Below are positions 21,424 through 32,818 of a DNA stretch of 64,000 bases, one piece after another. This stretch comes from Castanea sativa. Taxonomy: Eukaryota > Streptophyta > Magnoliopsida > Fagales > Fagaceae. How positions within the stretch are numbered: position 1 is the first letter of the stretch; each line of letters begins with the position of its first letter. Below the pieces are notes generated by a model, which saw only the letters and a program-made list of their open reading frames with translations, was not told the DNA's origin and did no database searches. The position numbers were made by a program, and so were the translations under genes. The stretch is from positions 45,018,501 through 45,082,500 of the forward strand of contig NC_134013.1 of the NCBI RefSeq assembly GCF_040712315.1. Direction: 5' to 3'.

Positions 21424-23908
21424 TGTTGGAAAATTTAAACCGGTTGATAGAATTAACAAATTTTAAATCCAAATTGTTAATTAGATTTATAATGCATAAA
21501 ACTTGTTAAAACAAACAAACATCAATATTATGTCAAAACTAAGTGCAACGGAAAAATAAATAAGACAAGATATGATGACCCAAGAAAACCAATGAAACCA
21601 ACCAGTTTCACAGTAAAAAACCTGGGGGGAAACCTTCCCAAAAAGCAATTCACTATAGTAAAGAGAAGTTTCAGATCTAGTACAAAACCTTTGTCCCTAA
21701 ACTCTACAATCCCCATAGATGAACTTACAGCAGAAACCTTCTACTGCTTCAGAACCTCTGAACTCTTCAATATATGAACGCCATCCTTTGATGCACGGAT
21801 CCCAGTACGTGACTCACTCCTTTGCACGAATCTCAGTAGGTGACTGATGTGCATTGATAATAGCTTAATTTTGCATATTTATATCATTGTTAGAAAGTAT
21901 TATCATACTTATTTTGAGGTAATTCATGCATTTTATATTTGGTTTTGGAATAATGGTGAATAATCAATTTTGTGCTTAATTGAATCTTATTGCGTGAATT
22001 TATCTTTTGTAGGAGAATGGAATTAAATAAGTGGATTTGTGCAAAGAATAAAACTAATGGACTTTACTTTTACAAGGGCCATGATGAAGTTAAAAAAGAC
22101 CAACTCAATTAAATTTAAGTCCAATTGGAGCAGGGAATCAAAGGAAATTTGCATCAAATCCAAGTTCAATTCGGATTAGGATTCCAGCCTGCACATCAGT
22201 TAGTATTTTTCGCATAACTTTCGGTTCAGATGTCCAATCGAGATGATTCAAGTTGACCTGGAAGTTTAACTTAAAGGGCTACAACTTTGTAGTTTACCAA
22301 AATTTCGAATTCTGACGTTAAATAGGCCAAAATTGTCGGTTAAGTGAAGCCTAAAAATCTGGAATTTTCTCCAAACGGGAATTCAACTTATAATAGGATT
22401 CCTTGACCTATTTAAAGGCTTTTTAGGGCAAAATTCAAGGAGGGCGAGTGCTAGGGCTGGGGGCTGAACATAGAGAGTGCGGCTACTTCTTTAGTTTTCT
22501 TCCATGACAGTTAGTTTTATTTTATTTGTCTAGTTTAATGTTTAGTATTTTATTCTTGTGTTTTATTTTAATTACTATGAGTAGCTAAATTTATAATTAG
22601 GGTTGAGGATGAAACCTTGTTAAAGATTATTAGTAATATTTATGTGATTTAATTTTTCCCACAATAGTTGTTCTTTAATGATTTAAATTGTTCTTGCTTC
22701 ATATCAATTGACTAAGATGAGATTCTAAATACGAGTTCAATAATGTTTTTCTCATGATTTAGGATTTGTCTTAATTAATTGAATGCTTGGTTTATTAATT
22801 CTTGATTATAAAATTGGATATCGTTTGTGATTTATCTGTCAATGGATACAATTTATGATTTGATTTTTAGAATTGGATATATCTTGTAATTTGTTTGGCT
22901 ATAGATACAATTGATGATTTGATTTTATACTTAAGAAGCGAAGAAGAACATGCTTTTGATTTTTAAAATAAGGATTTTAATGAGAATATTTTCCATGATA
23001 GTAAGATTGATTTCTAGATTATCATGTAGTAGTTGGGAAAAATTAATGATCATAAATATATGCTGATATGACTTATAAGGCGGATTCCAAAACCTTAATT
23101 CCTTTCCCTTGATTGTTTACATCTTTTTATTGCTTTATATCTTTTGCTTAGTTTAACTATTTGCTTAGTTTATTTAATTTTAAAACAACCAATTTTTATT
23201 AAACTAGATTAGGATTAATTTGGTTAATATTTAATTAATTTTCCTACGTTCATTCAAGTCCCTGTGGGTTCGACCTCGTTCTTGTCAAACTATATTTCGG
23301 TACGGTTCGTACACTTGCGAGTATTTTAAAATTTCACAACAATGACTCACACACCAACTTGAGAAAGAAGAATGTTGGCTACAAAGTTCTTTACTTTATC
23401 AACAATGAAGATCAAGAAGTACTTGGTTACAAAACCCTAAGGCGCAAATACGCAGTAACTTCTTTCAGAGAGAATAAGGCTTCGATCACCTTTTGCATAT
23501 GTTCTCCTTGTATTCTCTTGTGTGACGGCCTCTAAAATAAGCCTTATATATGTCTAGGGTTGTGAGAAAAATAACCCTATACAAATACAAAAGCCTAGCC
23601 CAAAAATCAGATCTAAAAATTCTGATTTCGTAACCTCGATAGATACCTCGATAGATAGCAGGTATTGAGCCTCATTAAATCTCGATAGATAATTATCTGT
23701 CGAGCAGTTGTCGAGTAGGTGTCCAGTAGGTGTCCAGCTTTAGTAAACACCTTTTCTTCACTTGTTTCTTGGTCCAATCTTCATGGCTTTAATATTAGAC
23801 TTGAACAACATGTTCTTTGAAGTATTAAGCACATCCTAGATCTACCCAAATACAAGTAAAGTGCATTTTGTCAAAGGATTAGCCAACTACATAAATATGT
23901 CCTTAACA
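21424..23908 (-). repeat. 5' LTR of element A, interrupted by a solo LTR
   Basis: The segments 21424-21844 and about 23342-23908 together make about 983 bp that align with 16440-17437. They carry the same TGTTGG...CTTAACA ends and the same TATA region (about 23537-23553). The copies differ by scattered substitutions and small indels, so insertion is not extremely recent. Confidence 0.88.
21845..23341 (+). mobile_element. Solo LTR (Ty3/gypsy type, ~1.5 kb) nested in the A LTR
   Basis: TGATGTGCATTGATAATAGC opens and TTTCACAACA closes a 1497-bp block absent from the other A LTR. The flanks are GTGAC (21840-21844) and ATGAC (23342-23346), a near-perfect target duplication. The right end contains GTCCCTGTGGGTTCGACCTC and CGGTACGGTTCGTACACTTG, typical of the ends of Athila/Tat-like gypsy LTRs. 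No internal retroelement sequence is present, which points to LTR-LTR recombination. Confidence 0.85.
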
Positions 23909-23913
23909 TAAAT

Positions 23914-24552
23914 ATTATACCGTGTGTGCCTTTTACCCAACGTGGCTGGTTAGCCCTCAAGCCAGCCCTTCAATTTACTTTTATGAAGTGAGTAATGAAA
24001 TTCCTACAATGGGAAGACCTTTTGAGGCCAGTCTGGTGGCCTAAATGAAAGAGTTTATAGTCCAGCCTCCCACCCCTTTTGTGTATCGCCCAAGGAACCC
24101 CAAGCTTAATGGTAAGTTACTCCTCTTTTGTTGTTCCTTATAGTTTTCTCTCGTGTGTATCTCTCGCCTTGAATTTTTCAACCCCCTTTCTCACTCCTTC
24201 GGCCCTTATTTATAGAATTCCCTTTATGGGACCGTCATGATGATGGTGAGGTCTTTTTAGGTGGGTGGGGCCCCTTTTAGCATATATCCTGACTAGATGG
24301 GACCCACTTCTTAAGACAGATGTGACTATCTTGAAACTTACACCCATTGCCAATTGGTTCTTAGTAGGCAATTTTCCCCAAGTTACTACTGTTGCCGAAC
24401 AGTCTTGTCCCTGATATGTAGCTGATTTCAAGACCAATGTGTCCTACTACCTGTTATTAGGCTTAGAGTTCTCAGTATATTGAAATTAATGGGTTAGGCC
24501 TCTATATCACGCTCGTACAATGGGCTAAGCCTCTATATCATGCTCGTACAAT
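23914..24552. mobile_element. Gypsy-like LTR remnant with a 31-bp tandem duplication at its end
   Basis: A GC-richer block ends in two 31-bp copies (24491-24521 and 24522-24552) that start GGGTTAGGCCTCTATATCAC and GGGCTAAGCCTCTATATCAT. It is followed by ATCCCCCCATGG, which on the minus strand looks like a polypurine tract next to TGTACGAGC. This would make it a 3' LTR on the minus strand. No partner LTR was identified. Confidence 0.4.
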
Positions 24553-24607
24553 ATCCCCCCATGGTTCCATTCCAATGTTGTGGGGACAGGATCGGGGTTA
24601 ACTCAAT

Positions 24608-25514
24608 GTTATGAATACCGTTTAGGTGCCCGTTTCGGTTTGTCTATTGGAATGGAATGTTTCGGTACCGGCTCATTTTAGTGTACCATTTCGGAATTAC
24701 CGCATATATATATATATAAAATTTTATATCCTATTATTTACAAAAAAAATTATATTTTTAATACATTTATAAAACTTGTTATCTTAGAACTAATATGATT
24801 ATTCACTTAAATTACTATTATTTTACTAAAGTATTCTAATTAATTCTTTTAATGCAAAAAAAAAAAAAAGCAAAATGAAAGTATGAAACTTAGAAAGTCA
24901 ACTTACACACTGCCAAACGGCCCCAACCACTTAGTATTTTCAATATTTAATTCTTTTTTATTTCTCATTTTTTCCTCACCAGTTGTTTCACCCTCTTTTA
25001 ATTTTTAATATATATACATTTTTTTTCTCTTGTATTTTCTCATCCACACACGTCTAGTCACACTCCTCAATTTCCACTTCTCAATTTTAAATTTCCTCTC
25101 ATCTTTTCATTTTATGTTGTCTTCTTCTTTGTGTTTCCCTTGTCCGTCTTCTTCAACAGTTCAACCCAATGACAGTAAAGTACCAGTGCCTCATCTCATC
25201 CGACTTCTCCACTTCTCACTCAAGTTTCTCACCATGGTTTTTTTTTGTTTTTGTTGTAAGGTACGTTTGTTTATCTCATTTCTTTCTTCTTCCATTTTTT
25301 TTTTGGTTGAGGTTTTAGTTTTACAGTCCAAACTCCATGCCGGCTGAATCTTGAATTTCGGTCGGTATTTACCAAAATGATCCGAAACAACCGAAATGAA
25401 CTGAAATGACCCAAAATTTTTTTCGAGGTGGAATAGGAGGGGTTACCATTCCGATTTGTTTACCGGTACGGTATTTTCCTGCCGTTCCGGCCGGAATGAA
25501 ACAGAATTGATAAC
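24608..25514. mobile_element. MITE-like element with short inverted ends
   Basis: The left end GTTATGAATACCGTTT mirrors the right end AAACAGAATTGATAAC. Both sides carry words such as TTTCGG, GGTACCGG and CCGGAATG. The interior is AT-rich with a TA run at about 24702-24718. No transposase is visible, and a target duplication is not clear. Confidence 0.45.
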
Positions 25515-25904
25515 AACCGCTAGTTAGTGGATAAATTCCCCAGTGGAGGAGTGGTCGGGATTAAGACTACATGTCAGTGGATAAATTCCTCAGTGCACTG
25601 ATCCTTCTTGGGAAAAACCAACCGCTAGTCATTAAACATGATGGATAGGTCCGTCTGTATTCCTTGCACGCTGGAACAGCAACTGTCACATTGAATGATC
25701 AGGATTCACTGTCTTTTCACATACGGGGCACGCATGTAACAAATAACTAGGGGAAGTTATTAATTTTTCCCTCCAAAAGCATTTAAAGCCTCTCTCTCTA
25801 TAAATATGCCCTAAGCTCCCTTGGCCAAATTCTTTATTCATTTCTTCCTCTCAATCCTCACTTGTCTCGTCCTCCCAAGCATCCTTTTTAAGATCACTTT
25901 CCAA
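25515..25904 (+). promoter_or_regulatory. Leader/promoter region of the decayed transposon gene
   Basis: A TATA-like CTATAAATATGCCC at about 25798-25811 is followed by a CT-rich leader and an ATG at 25905. This is the layout of an LTR or gene promoter. 'gtggataaattcc' occurs twice upstream (about 25527 and 25578). Confidence 0.4.
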
Positions 25905-28433
25905 ATGGAAAAGGGTGTCACTGTAAGTCCTCTAACCCTCCCTTATTCCTCCTAGTTTTTCTTTTAGTCACCCCAAAAATGGGTTTTGCACACCTTCTTA
26001 GGATTGTGGCTACCCTAGCGGCCTTTAAGGCTAGGTTCAACATCCCCCACGATGTTAATGTCAAATTTTTCCTTGAAGGGAATATTGAGAATGATAGGCT
26101 TCCTAGGGTAGTTATCTTCCCCCTTATGTCAATCCTTGAGGGTGAGGTTAGATTTCCCATGAATCCCATATTGCTTAGGATCGTTAGTTTCTATAGGCTC
26201 AACCCCAACCAATGTCTCCCTAATTTCTATAGGATAATTAATAGTGTGATTCGCTTAAATAACTTGTACGGTCTAGGGCTCAACCATCATGACATTAACT
26301 TCATGTATAGTATCTGCAGTGGCCTCAAATCCAGTTATAACCTAAAAAATCGTGACCCCATGTGAGGATAATATCGTGTCTCCCAGACTCCAATAGGAAC
26401 TCCGCATGGGAGTTTGTAAAAGTGACCGGTAATTGGCTCGCCGGTGAACTCACGTGCCTAACGTCACCTTGGCGAATCGGTCAGTACTCTTACTTCCAGA
26501 GCACACATTGTGTAGGGTTGATTGCCTTGGTCTTGCCTCCCCTACCCCCCTCTTGCATGAATTCTATTGTTATTTTCATATATATATTTTTTGTTTTTAC
26601 TACTCTACTTCGTTTATTGTTTACCACATAAGATTTTTGTTGACTTTTGTTTTGTATCAACCTTGTCTTTGGCTTATTGTACAATTTCCAAGCGCTTCAA
26701 ACCAAACCTCAATGCCATTCACGTAAGAGACCTGAACTTCGTCCTGCATTTAGAGATCTTCGTGTATTTCAAAGGGCAGCTCAGGGTGTCACACATGATC
26801 CTCGGCCGCATTCCCTCCTATACTAACCATCAAGATCCTGGTTCTGCTTTTATGGTTGGTAGCTTTCTGTTGTCATACATTGATGTCCACCTAGAATTCC
26901 TTCTAAGGGGCCTTACAATAGGTGAAGTTTAGCAAATGGGACCTAGCTATGTAAGAGAATGCTCCTTAATGCTAGCCCGAGACAGTTCAACAAACTTAGT
27001 CTTTTAGGGTAGAACCAAACACATTCCCATTGAAGACCCTGTCATTGCTGAGCTAGATGACAAGATGGTTCAACGGCGCAACATAAACCTCGGGTGCTGG
27101 TTCCCGAGCGCCTAACCCATTGAGGGGTCAATCAGCCCCACAGTAGGCTTCTCAACAAAAGCTTCCCCCTGCACCCTACACTCGCAAAAAGAGGTCGACG
27201 GTTTTTGACAAACCCTCCACGGGATCCTATGTTCCTCCTGCCGAGTGTACCCTTGCTCCAGTCACTGCTACCACAATGACTTTGCTGGCCATGGACACTA
27301 CTTTAGAAACAAGACATACCAAGTAGCTGGTGGTCATCGGGCTTAACGTGGCCTCCACTTCTACATCCTCTTCTTCGGGATGGCTTAACACCTTCATGTT
27401 GGGGAACATACCTCTCCTCAATGACTCTTCAGTTCGGACTTGGAGGAGCGGGTTGGGCGGCTTAGTTAAATACAACCTTGGTTAAGCACTACTTTTACTC
27501 GAGGACATGCAACACTATTCGGCCTATCGGGATGAAGTCATTTCCCTCAAACTAAAGTGGCATGCCATAGCTGTAAGTACCCTATCTCTTGTGTTGCTTT
27601 TTTGTGTTCTTTGTAGTTGGTTTCTTTTTTCTTCTTCTAGTTTTTTTTGTTGCTTAAGTGTTAGTCCTCGGTACATGTTTAACCTCTTTTTTCCTTTTGT
27701 CATCATTCCATGCCACCCAAATAACCCATATCCTCGAAGGTAGGATCAAGGTTGCTATGGAGGAAGCAAACAACGAAAAATCCCTAAAGCCGATGTATGA
27801 GTTCACCTAAAACGAGAAAGTCCTTGCATTGGCCACTGTGGAGCAAGGGCAGCTGATGCTGAGAGGGCTCGGGACTCAGCCGAGCAGAAGGCTGGAGGGC
27901 TACAGGGTAAGTTGGGGGAGATCGAGACTAAGCTGACCCATGTCGAAAGTATAGTCTTGGCCCGCGATAAGGAGCTCGCCAATTTGAAGGAGACAATGAA
28001 GGGGTGTAAGCAGGCATTCAATAACATGGGCTTCACCAAAGTCGAGAACTTATGCAGTTAGGTCAACTTTGAGGCTCGGAGGCTCGGGTTTTTCCAAGGC
28101 TAGATGTCAGCTGTGAATGCTCTAAACCTCCCTAAGTCTTCTCCACTCAGGGATCCAACCCAAATACCTTTGCCCGACGATCCGCTCGTTCAGGCCCCAA
28201 CTGAGGAGCAGACTGATGAGGAAGGTGATGAAGAAGGGGGAGAGAGCCCCAGTATGATGGAGTTGGCCAAGTAGATCGACTCTCATATGGAGGTGATTAA
28301 CGTGAAACACCAGACCACCAACGTGCTCCCGAGGGTCCGAATGCTCCTTAGATTAATCTGGTGCCAACCCTCCTAACTTCTGGAGAGGTCTCCTCCATCC
28401 CCTCTACAGCTACACAAGGCCTTGTCCTGTGAA
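25905..28433 (+). pseudogene. Decayed 'putative gypsy-type transposon' (Transposase_28-like) gene
   Basis: A short first exon (MEKGVT, 25905-25922, GTAAGT donor) leads to 25979-26360. That segment reads FKARFNIPHDVNVKFFLEGN, then RVVIFPLMSILEGEVRFPMN and NPNQCLPNFYRIINSVIRLN, the layout of the Transposase_28 family. After a frameshift at about 26360 it continues ISCLPDSNRNSAWEFVKVTG and NWLAGELTCLTSP. A separate exon at about 26690-26931 reads VRDLNFVLHLEIFVYFKGQL. Further stops are scattered up to 27500. The last third (about 27760-28330) encodes a coiled-coil-like stretch (LGEIETKLTHVESIVLARDK) and an acidic end. The biochemical role of this family is not established; it occurs as gag-like ORFs of plant retroelements. 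It is non-functional here. Confidence 0.6.
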
Positions 28434-28470
28434 TGTGCTGAACTGATGATGCCTTGATGAAGATTGCTCA

Positions 28471-28473
28471 CTG

Positions 28474-28508
<35 letters not shown>

Positions 28509-28509
28509 T
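28471..28509. repeat. (CTGTCT)n/(CT)n microsatellite
   Basis: Four CTGTCT-like units run into a pure CT tract. Confidence 0.85.
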
Positions 28510-30186
28510 TTAAAAAATTGTTAGATTTTATTCTGCATCTTGTATTTGCTTTATGAATTGAACAATACTTAGGTTATTAAAATTTTAAAATTGAAAATGT
28601 TATAAGTATGTATGCTCAGCTAAACTCTTTTCATGTAATTTTAAGTTCAATTTTGAAAATTATGTCAAGTGTTTATGGTTGGCGTATATCTTCATAATCA
28701 GACCCTTTGATCCAAGCGATGCATTTATTAAGAATTTTTTTTATCACGTTATGAAATTCGTTAATAATAACTGTGGATGTCCGGGGGATGTTCAGAATAT
28801 CTCTTAAAAGATAACTTGGCACTTAGATTAATTAATTAGGGTCTTCAACTAGTCGGTGACTGGAGTTAGACAGAGGCTAATCTTCTGTCCTTAGAAAAAA
28901 TTCTTTGAGGTTTACACCTTGTCGGTGACTGGGGTCAGGCTGAGGTTAGACATCGTATTTTGTTCACCCCCGACTTGCGTGGTGGATCCCAAAATTTCCA
29001 ATAATATTATCTTTTCTCCATGGGGCCATGAAAGTATCTAGATTAACGTGATGTAACCCGTTTGGGCATCGAAGTACTCAATGTGCCATTTTAAGTCAAA
29101 TTGACCAAAATGCCCCTGGTCAACCCTAGGTTGACGAAAAGTCAAAGCTGGTTAAAATCATCCCAAAATGACATTTTTCATGTTTCTACATCAAACTCGA
29201 GCTACTCGGTGATTTTTGTTATGTTTAACCCAAAGTTGACTCCTAAGGGCACCATAAACCCTAATTTTGATATGACCTTTAGAATGGGTCAGGATTAGTG
29301 CCATTTTGAAGATTATCAAATTCATTTTTCAACAACTATTCATGGTTCAAAATCGGAGTTAAAACGGTTGAGATATCTAGAAAATAGTGAAAGCAAATTA
29401 GTACGCTTCCCAAGGCCATAACTTTTTATCCGATCGTTGGATTTTCAATTTCGTTAGTTTTCTAGGAACTAGGCATCCAGAGCTTTTTAGAGACATCAAG
29501 ATCAGCTCAATCTGAGTTCAGGAAGACCTTCAAATACGTGTCCAAAGTTGAACAGGGAAAAGACCGAAACTGCTGATGTCAGCAGGGTGGCCGGCGGCCT
29601 TACAAGGTGCGCTGGAAGCTAAAGGGGCACTTTTTTAATATAAATATCACTAGACCCCTCATTTTGAAGAAAAAAAGTTCCGAACACCTTAGATTCTCAT
29701 CTTTTCTCTATAATCATCAAGGTAGTGTTCTTGCACCCAATCTTCCTCTCCTTGGTTCCATGCCTTGGATTTGAGGTTTAGGGGTGTGGATGTAGCTTTT
29801 TAGCTACAATCCACACCCTTTTCTCTTTATATATTTTCCTAGCTTCTTGTTGCTTAATAATATGCTTTATTGCTTTTCCTAGCATGTTCTTGCTTCCTAG
29901 CATGTCTTTATAGTTTTTCTAGCATGTTTCCTTGCTTATGCCATGATTTATCGCTTTGATGTTGTTGGCCTAGCCTTCTTGGGCTAGGATATGTCTAAAT
30001 TTAATGTTTACGCTAAGATCCACATGATTTTAGGCTCCTTGCTATGTTTATGCTTAGATCTACATATTAGTGTTTAGATCTATGTTCTTATGCTTCGATT
30101 TATGTGTTTATGTGCTTCGTGCCATGCTTGTGTGCTTAGATCTATGTTGATTGCTATGCCATGTGCTGCTTTAGCCCATTTTGTCC

Positions 30187-30242
<56 letters not shown>

Positions 30243-30434
30243 TTCTTGTGTTTTAGCCCTTCTGGTAAGCTGTCGATCTAGATCCTGTGGTCTAGGCATA
30301 CATCCATACACCTTGGCCTATATTAAAGGGTTTGGATAATTTCCTTTGCATGTCTATGTTTGCTTGTTTGCTTCTATCCTTTATCTACATGTTAGCCTCT
30401 CTAGATCTAGGCTTTGCCATGCTTTGTGCCTTCC
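28510..30434. mobile_element. Decayed retroelement non-coding sequence
   Basis: No coding sequence is seen. 'GTCGGTGACTGG.GTCAG.C.GAGG' occurs twice (about 28852 and 28921). Words such as CAAATTGACCAAAATGCCCC and GTTGACGAAAAGTCAAAGC (29095-29150) resemble LTRs of Ty3/gypsy chromovirus elements. A (TA)n tract lies at 30189-30238. The boundaries of any LTR were not found. Confidence 0.35.
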
Positions 30435-30439
30435 ATGGG

Positions 30440-31074
30440 GGAAGGTGGCACCTATGAGAGCTATAATGTGTATGGGCTCAGAGGACATACAAAAATGCAC
30501 AACGCTCAAGAGGAATGGTGTGCAAGTGAGAGATAGGCCAAATAGAATGACATGAAATCTGGAAAAACAAATAATGAATCTTAGTAAGCTCATGTGAGGT
30601 GATACGAGGATCAATACCCCACTGAATGGAAGTGTCGGTGAGATATGACATAATGTCATCAAGAGGATGGCTCTCAGAATAAGGGTAGATTGGCTATCGT
30701 ACCAAAGGTACCCCAAGAGCAGAGGCCACTACTAAAGGAGTAATGATATACTCTTCACCCCTTATCCAACTACTCACATAGTAAGCGTTGGAGGCATCGA
30801 AGTGGACAGAGAGGTTCAAGTAGAACTCTCTTATCAAGGCAGCCGGAGGAGGGTACTCTATATCCATAAGAGACAACCAACCCCTACACTCAAAGTTTCT
30901 CCTAATCTCCCCATCAAGCTTATCTAAAAGCACCTTTCTCTCAGCCCAAATAAACCTAAAAATGTTAAGTTTTTCATAGGTTTCTTGATTTTTCTCAACC
31001 CTAAAATGCTCACTATCGAAGGCTGGGGTAGAGGTGGAGGTGGATTTCCTGTTTGCCCTAGTCTTCCTAACCAT
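30440..31074 (-). pseudogene. Transposase_32-like ('putative plant transposon protein') ORF
   Basis: From ATG at 31074 (MVRKTRANRKSTSTSTPAFD) the frame reads NQETYEKLNIFRFIWAERKV, REFYLNLSVHFDASNAYYVS and VASALGVPLVR, then a stop at 30694-30696. The same frame continues after the stop with YPYSESHPLDDIMSYLTDTS and SIWPISHLHTIPLERCAFLY until about 30440, where similarity ends. This order fits the Pfam Transposase_32 family, whose function is unknown despite its name. It lies in the 3' part of element C, downstream of gag. One nonsense codon and a truncated C-terminus suggest it is inactive. Confidence 0.6.
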
Positions 31075-32818
31075 GATTCTAAGGTTGAAAAGGAAAGACA
31101 CAACAGAAACCAAAAAAAAAAAAAAAAAACCAAGTGCAAACTGCATTAGACAAGGTTAGAGAGAAACAAACAACAATCTATATGATGCATGACATGAATG
31201 GGAATTTCATGTAGTTTCAAGCCCTAGAAATTTCAATTTTTCCCAAAACACAAAATTAATCAAATCAATGCATGGGAATGTTAATAACATCCAAGGACAA
31301 AAACCCATATAACAAAATTGATTAAAATCAACTGAATTGAACAAAAATCCCAAATCCCTATGTTCGAAATTTTCAATGAAAATGCATGAAAATTGTGAAT
31401 AAACTGAAAAAGAAGGGGTAAAAAGGTCTTACCTTAATAAGAAGACAAAGATACTTGAGAAAAATTAGGAAGAAAACGACAAAAGAGGCTCAGATTGGAT
31501 CAGTTGAGCAAGAACAGTGAGAGACCTTTTGGAAAGATATGAAAAGTGTGAAGAACACGAGAGAGAAAAGCCATTTAAAAAAACTCACTGAACGATTTTC
31601 AATTGGTCTAAAATTACATTCGATCATCGAAAATAATTTTCGATCAGTCCAACAGCAATCGAGCCAGGCAGATTCAAACCTTAAAATTTATCGCCTTTTT
31701 GATCGATGAGCATTAGGCTCGATCAATTGAAAATTTGGAAAAATCAGATTTTTGAAAAACAGAGCAGTTTAATGTAGAAACACCTCAAAGCACATTATTT
31801 TATGAATGAAATGCATGAGTATGAAATGAAACATTTTTAAAAAACACTTGAATTCAACCTGGATCTTCCAAAGACAAAATTTTCAACCAAGTTTTTCCTC
31901 AAAACACAACCATTAAACATATTTTGCATTAGAATCCGGACACATTTAATCTTGGATGGCCACAACAAGATCATACACACAATCTTATGTACAAAATTTA
32001 GCAAAGAATAACTTGTGTAGTGTGTGCAACTAGCAAAAGCATGAGATACATGTGAGGTGATAAGTAAATAGAAATCAATCACATTTTCTACAGAATTCAT
32101 CACATGAATTTGAAAGTGACTATCACCTAAAGAGTTACATCATATAACTCCCACATCTCCTAGAAAACAAGCTTGTAATCATGTAAGTTTCTTGATTAGC
32201 CTCGTAATGTACACACCAATTTTTATTTCAATTTGAATGTACTATAGCCCAATAATGTACACACCAATTTTCCTTTTTTTGAATTCATTATAATTGAGGC
32301 TATACCTTATGTTCTTTTTGTGCATGTGCTACACTTTCTCAAGCACAAAATCATATGATATGCATTAAGGTGTTCATGATTTACTAGTGAACAGTGGTGA
32401 GATAGTTATTTATGCCTTTCTCTTAGGATTTTTTAGTCCTTACAATCAGAAGCATGTGACTTCAAAATTAAGATCATGTGATCAAAAACTTTGAACAACT
32501 CCCACACAACATGCATAACATAGCCAAAACTAGTAAAATGCAATAAAATAAGCTCATCCAAGCCAAACAAAGGACATAAACATGTTATGTAAAGATAATA
32601 TGGTCAGCCTTGATTTCAAGTCCAAGAATACTAATGCAAAATACTTTTTTTTTCTTTAAAAAAAAAACAAAAAAAACAAAAACAAAAACAACCTAACATG
32701 AAATGCATGAATGTTATGTAATGCAATTCCTAAAAAAAACAAAAAGATAACAAAACAATAAAAGAAGAATGGTCACAAAGAGTAGAGAGATGAAGCACAA
32801 GGACCATGAAAGAAAGTC
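31075..32818 (-). other. Element C non-coding region between gag and the 3' ORF
   Basis: Includes a TCGAT-rich patch at about 31590-31740 (ATTTTCGATCAGTCC, CTCGATCAATTG). Two blocks are shared with A: ACTCCCACATCTCCTAGAAA at about 32147-32166 and GTGAGATAGTTATTTATGCC with TTCTCTTAGGATTTTTTAGTCC sequence at about 32396-32440. No ORF is credible. Confidence 0.6.

Larger units (their letters stand above)
16440..23908 (-). mobile_element. Element A: complete non-autonomous copia-type LTR element, gag only
   Basis: The 5-bp target duplication TAAAT sits at 16435-16439 and 23909-23913. The LTRs are 16440-17437 (3' LTR) and 21424-23908 (5' LTR, which contains a nested solo LTR). Both LTRs end TGTT...AACA. 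A tRNA-iMet-type primer-binding site (21408-21421) and a polypurine tract (17438-17450) are in the expected places. The 3986-bp internal region has one gag ORF and about 2.1 kb of non-coding sequence. It has no protease, integrase, reverse transcriptase or RNase H. Mobility would therefore need enzymes from a partner element. A second copy (B) starts at 58903. Confidence 0.9.

Noticed and set aside
25030..25347. 105-codon hydrophobic ORF
   Set aside because: Lies inside the MITE-like element, is driven by T-rich sequence, and has no domain.
30090..30281. 63-codon Cys-rich ORF ending in a Tyr-Ile run
   Set aside because: Crosses a (TA)n tract in decayed retroelement DNA; no domain and no start context.
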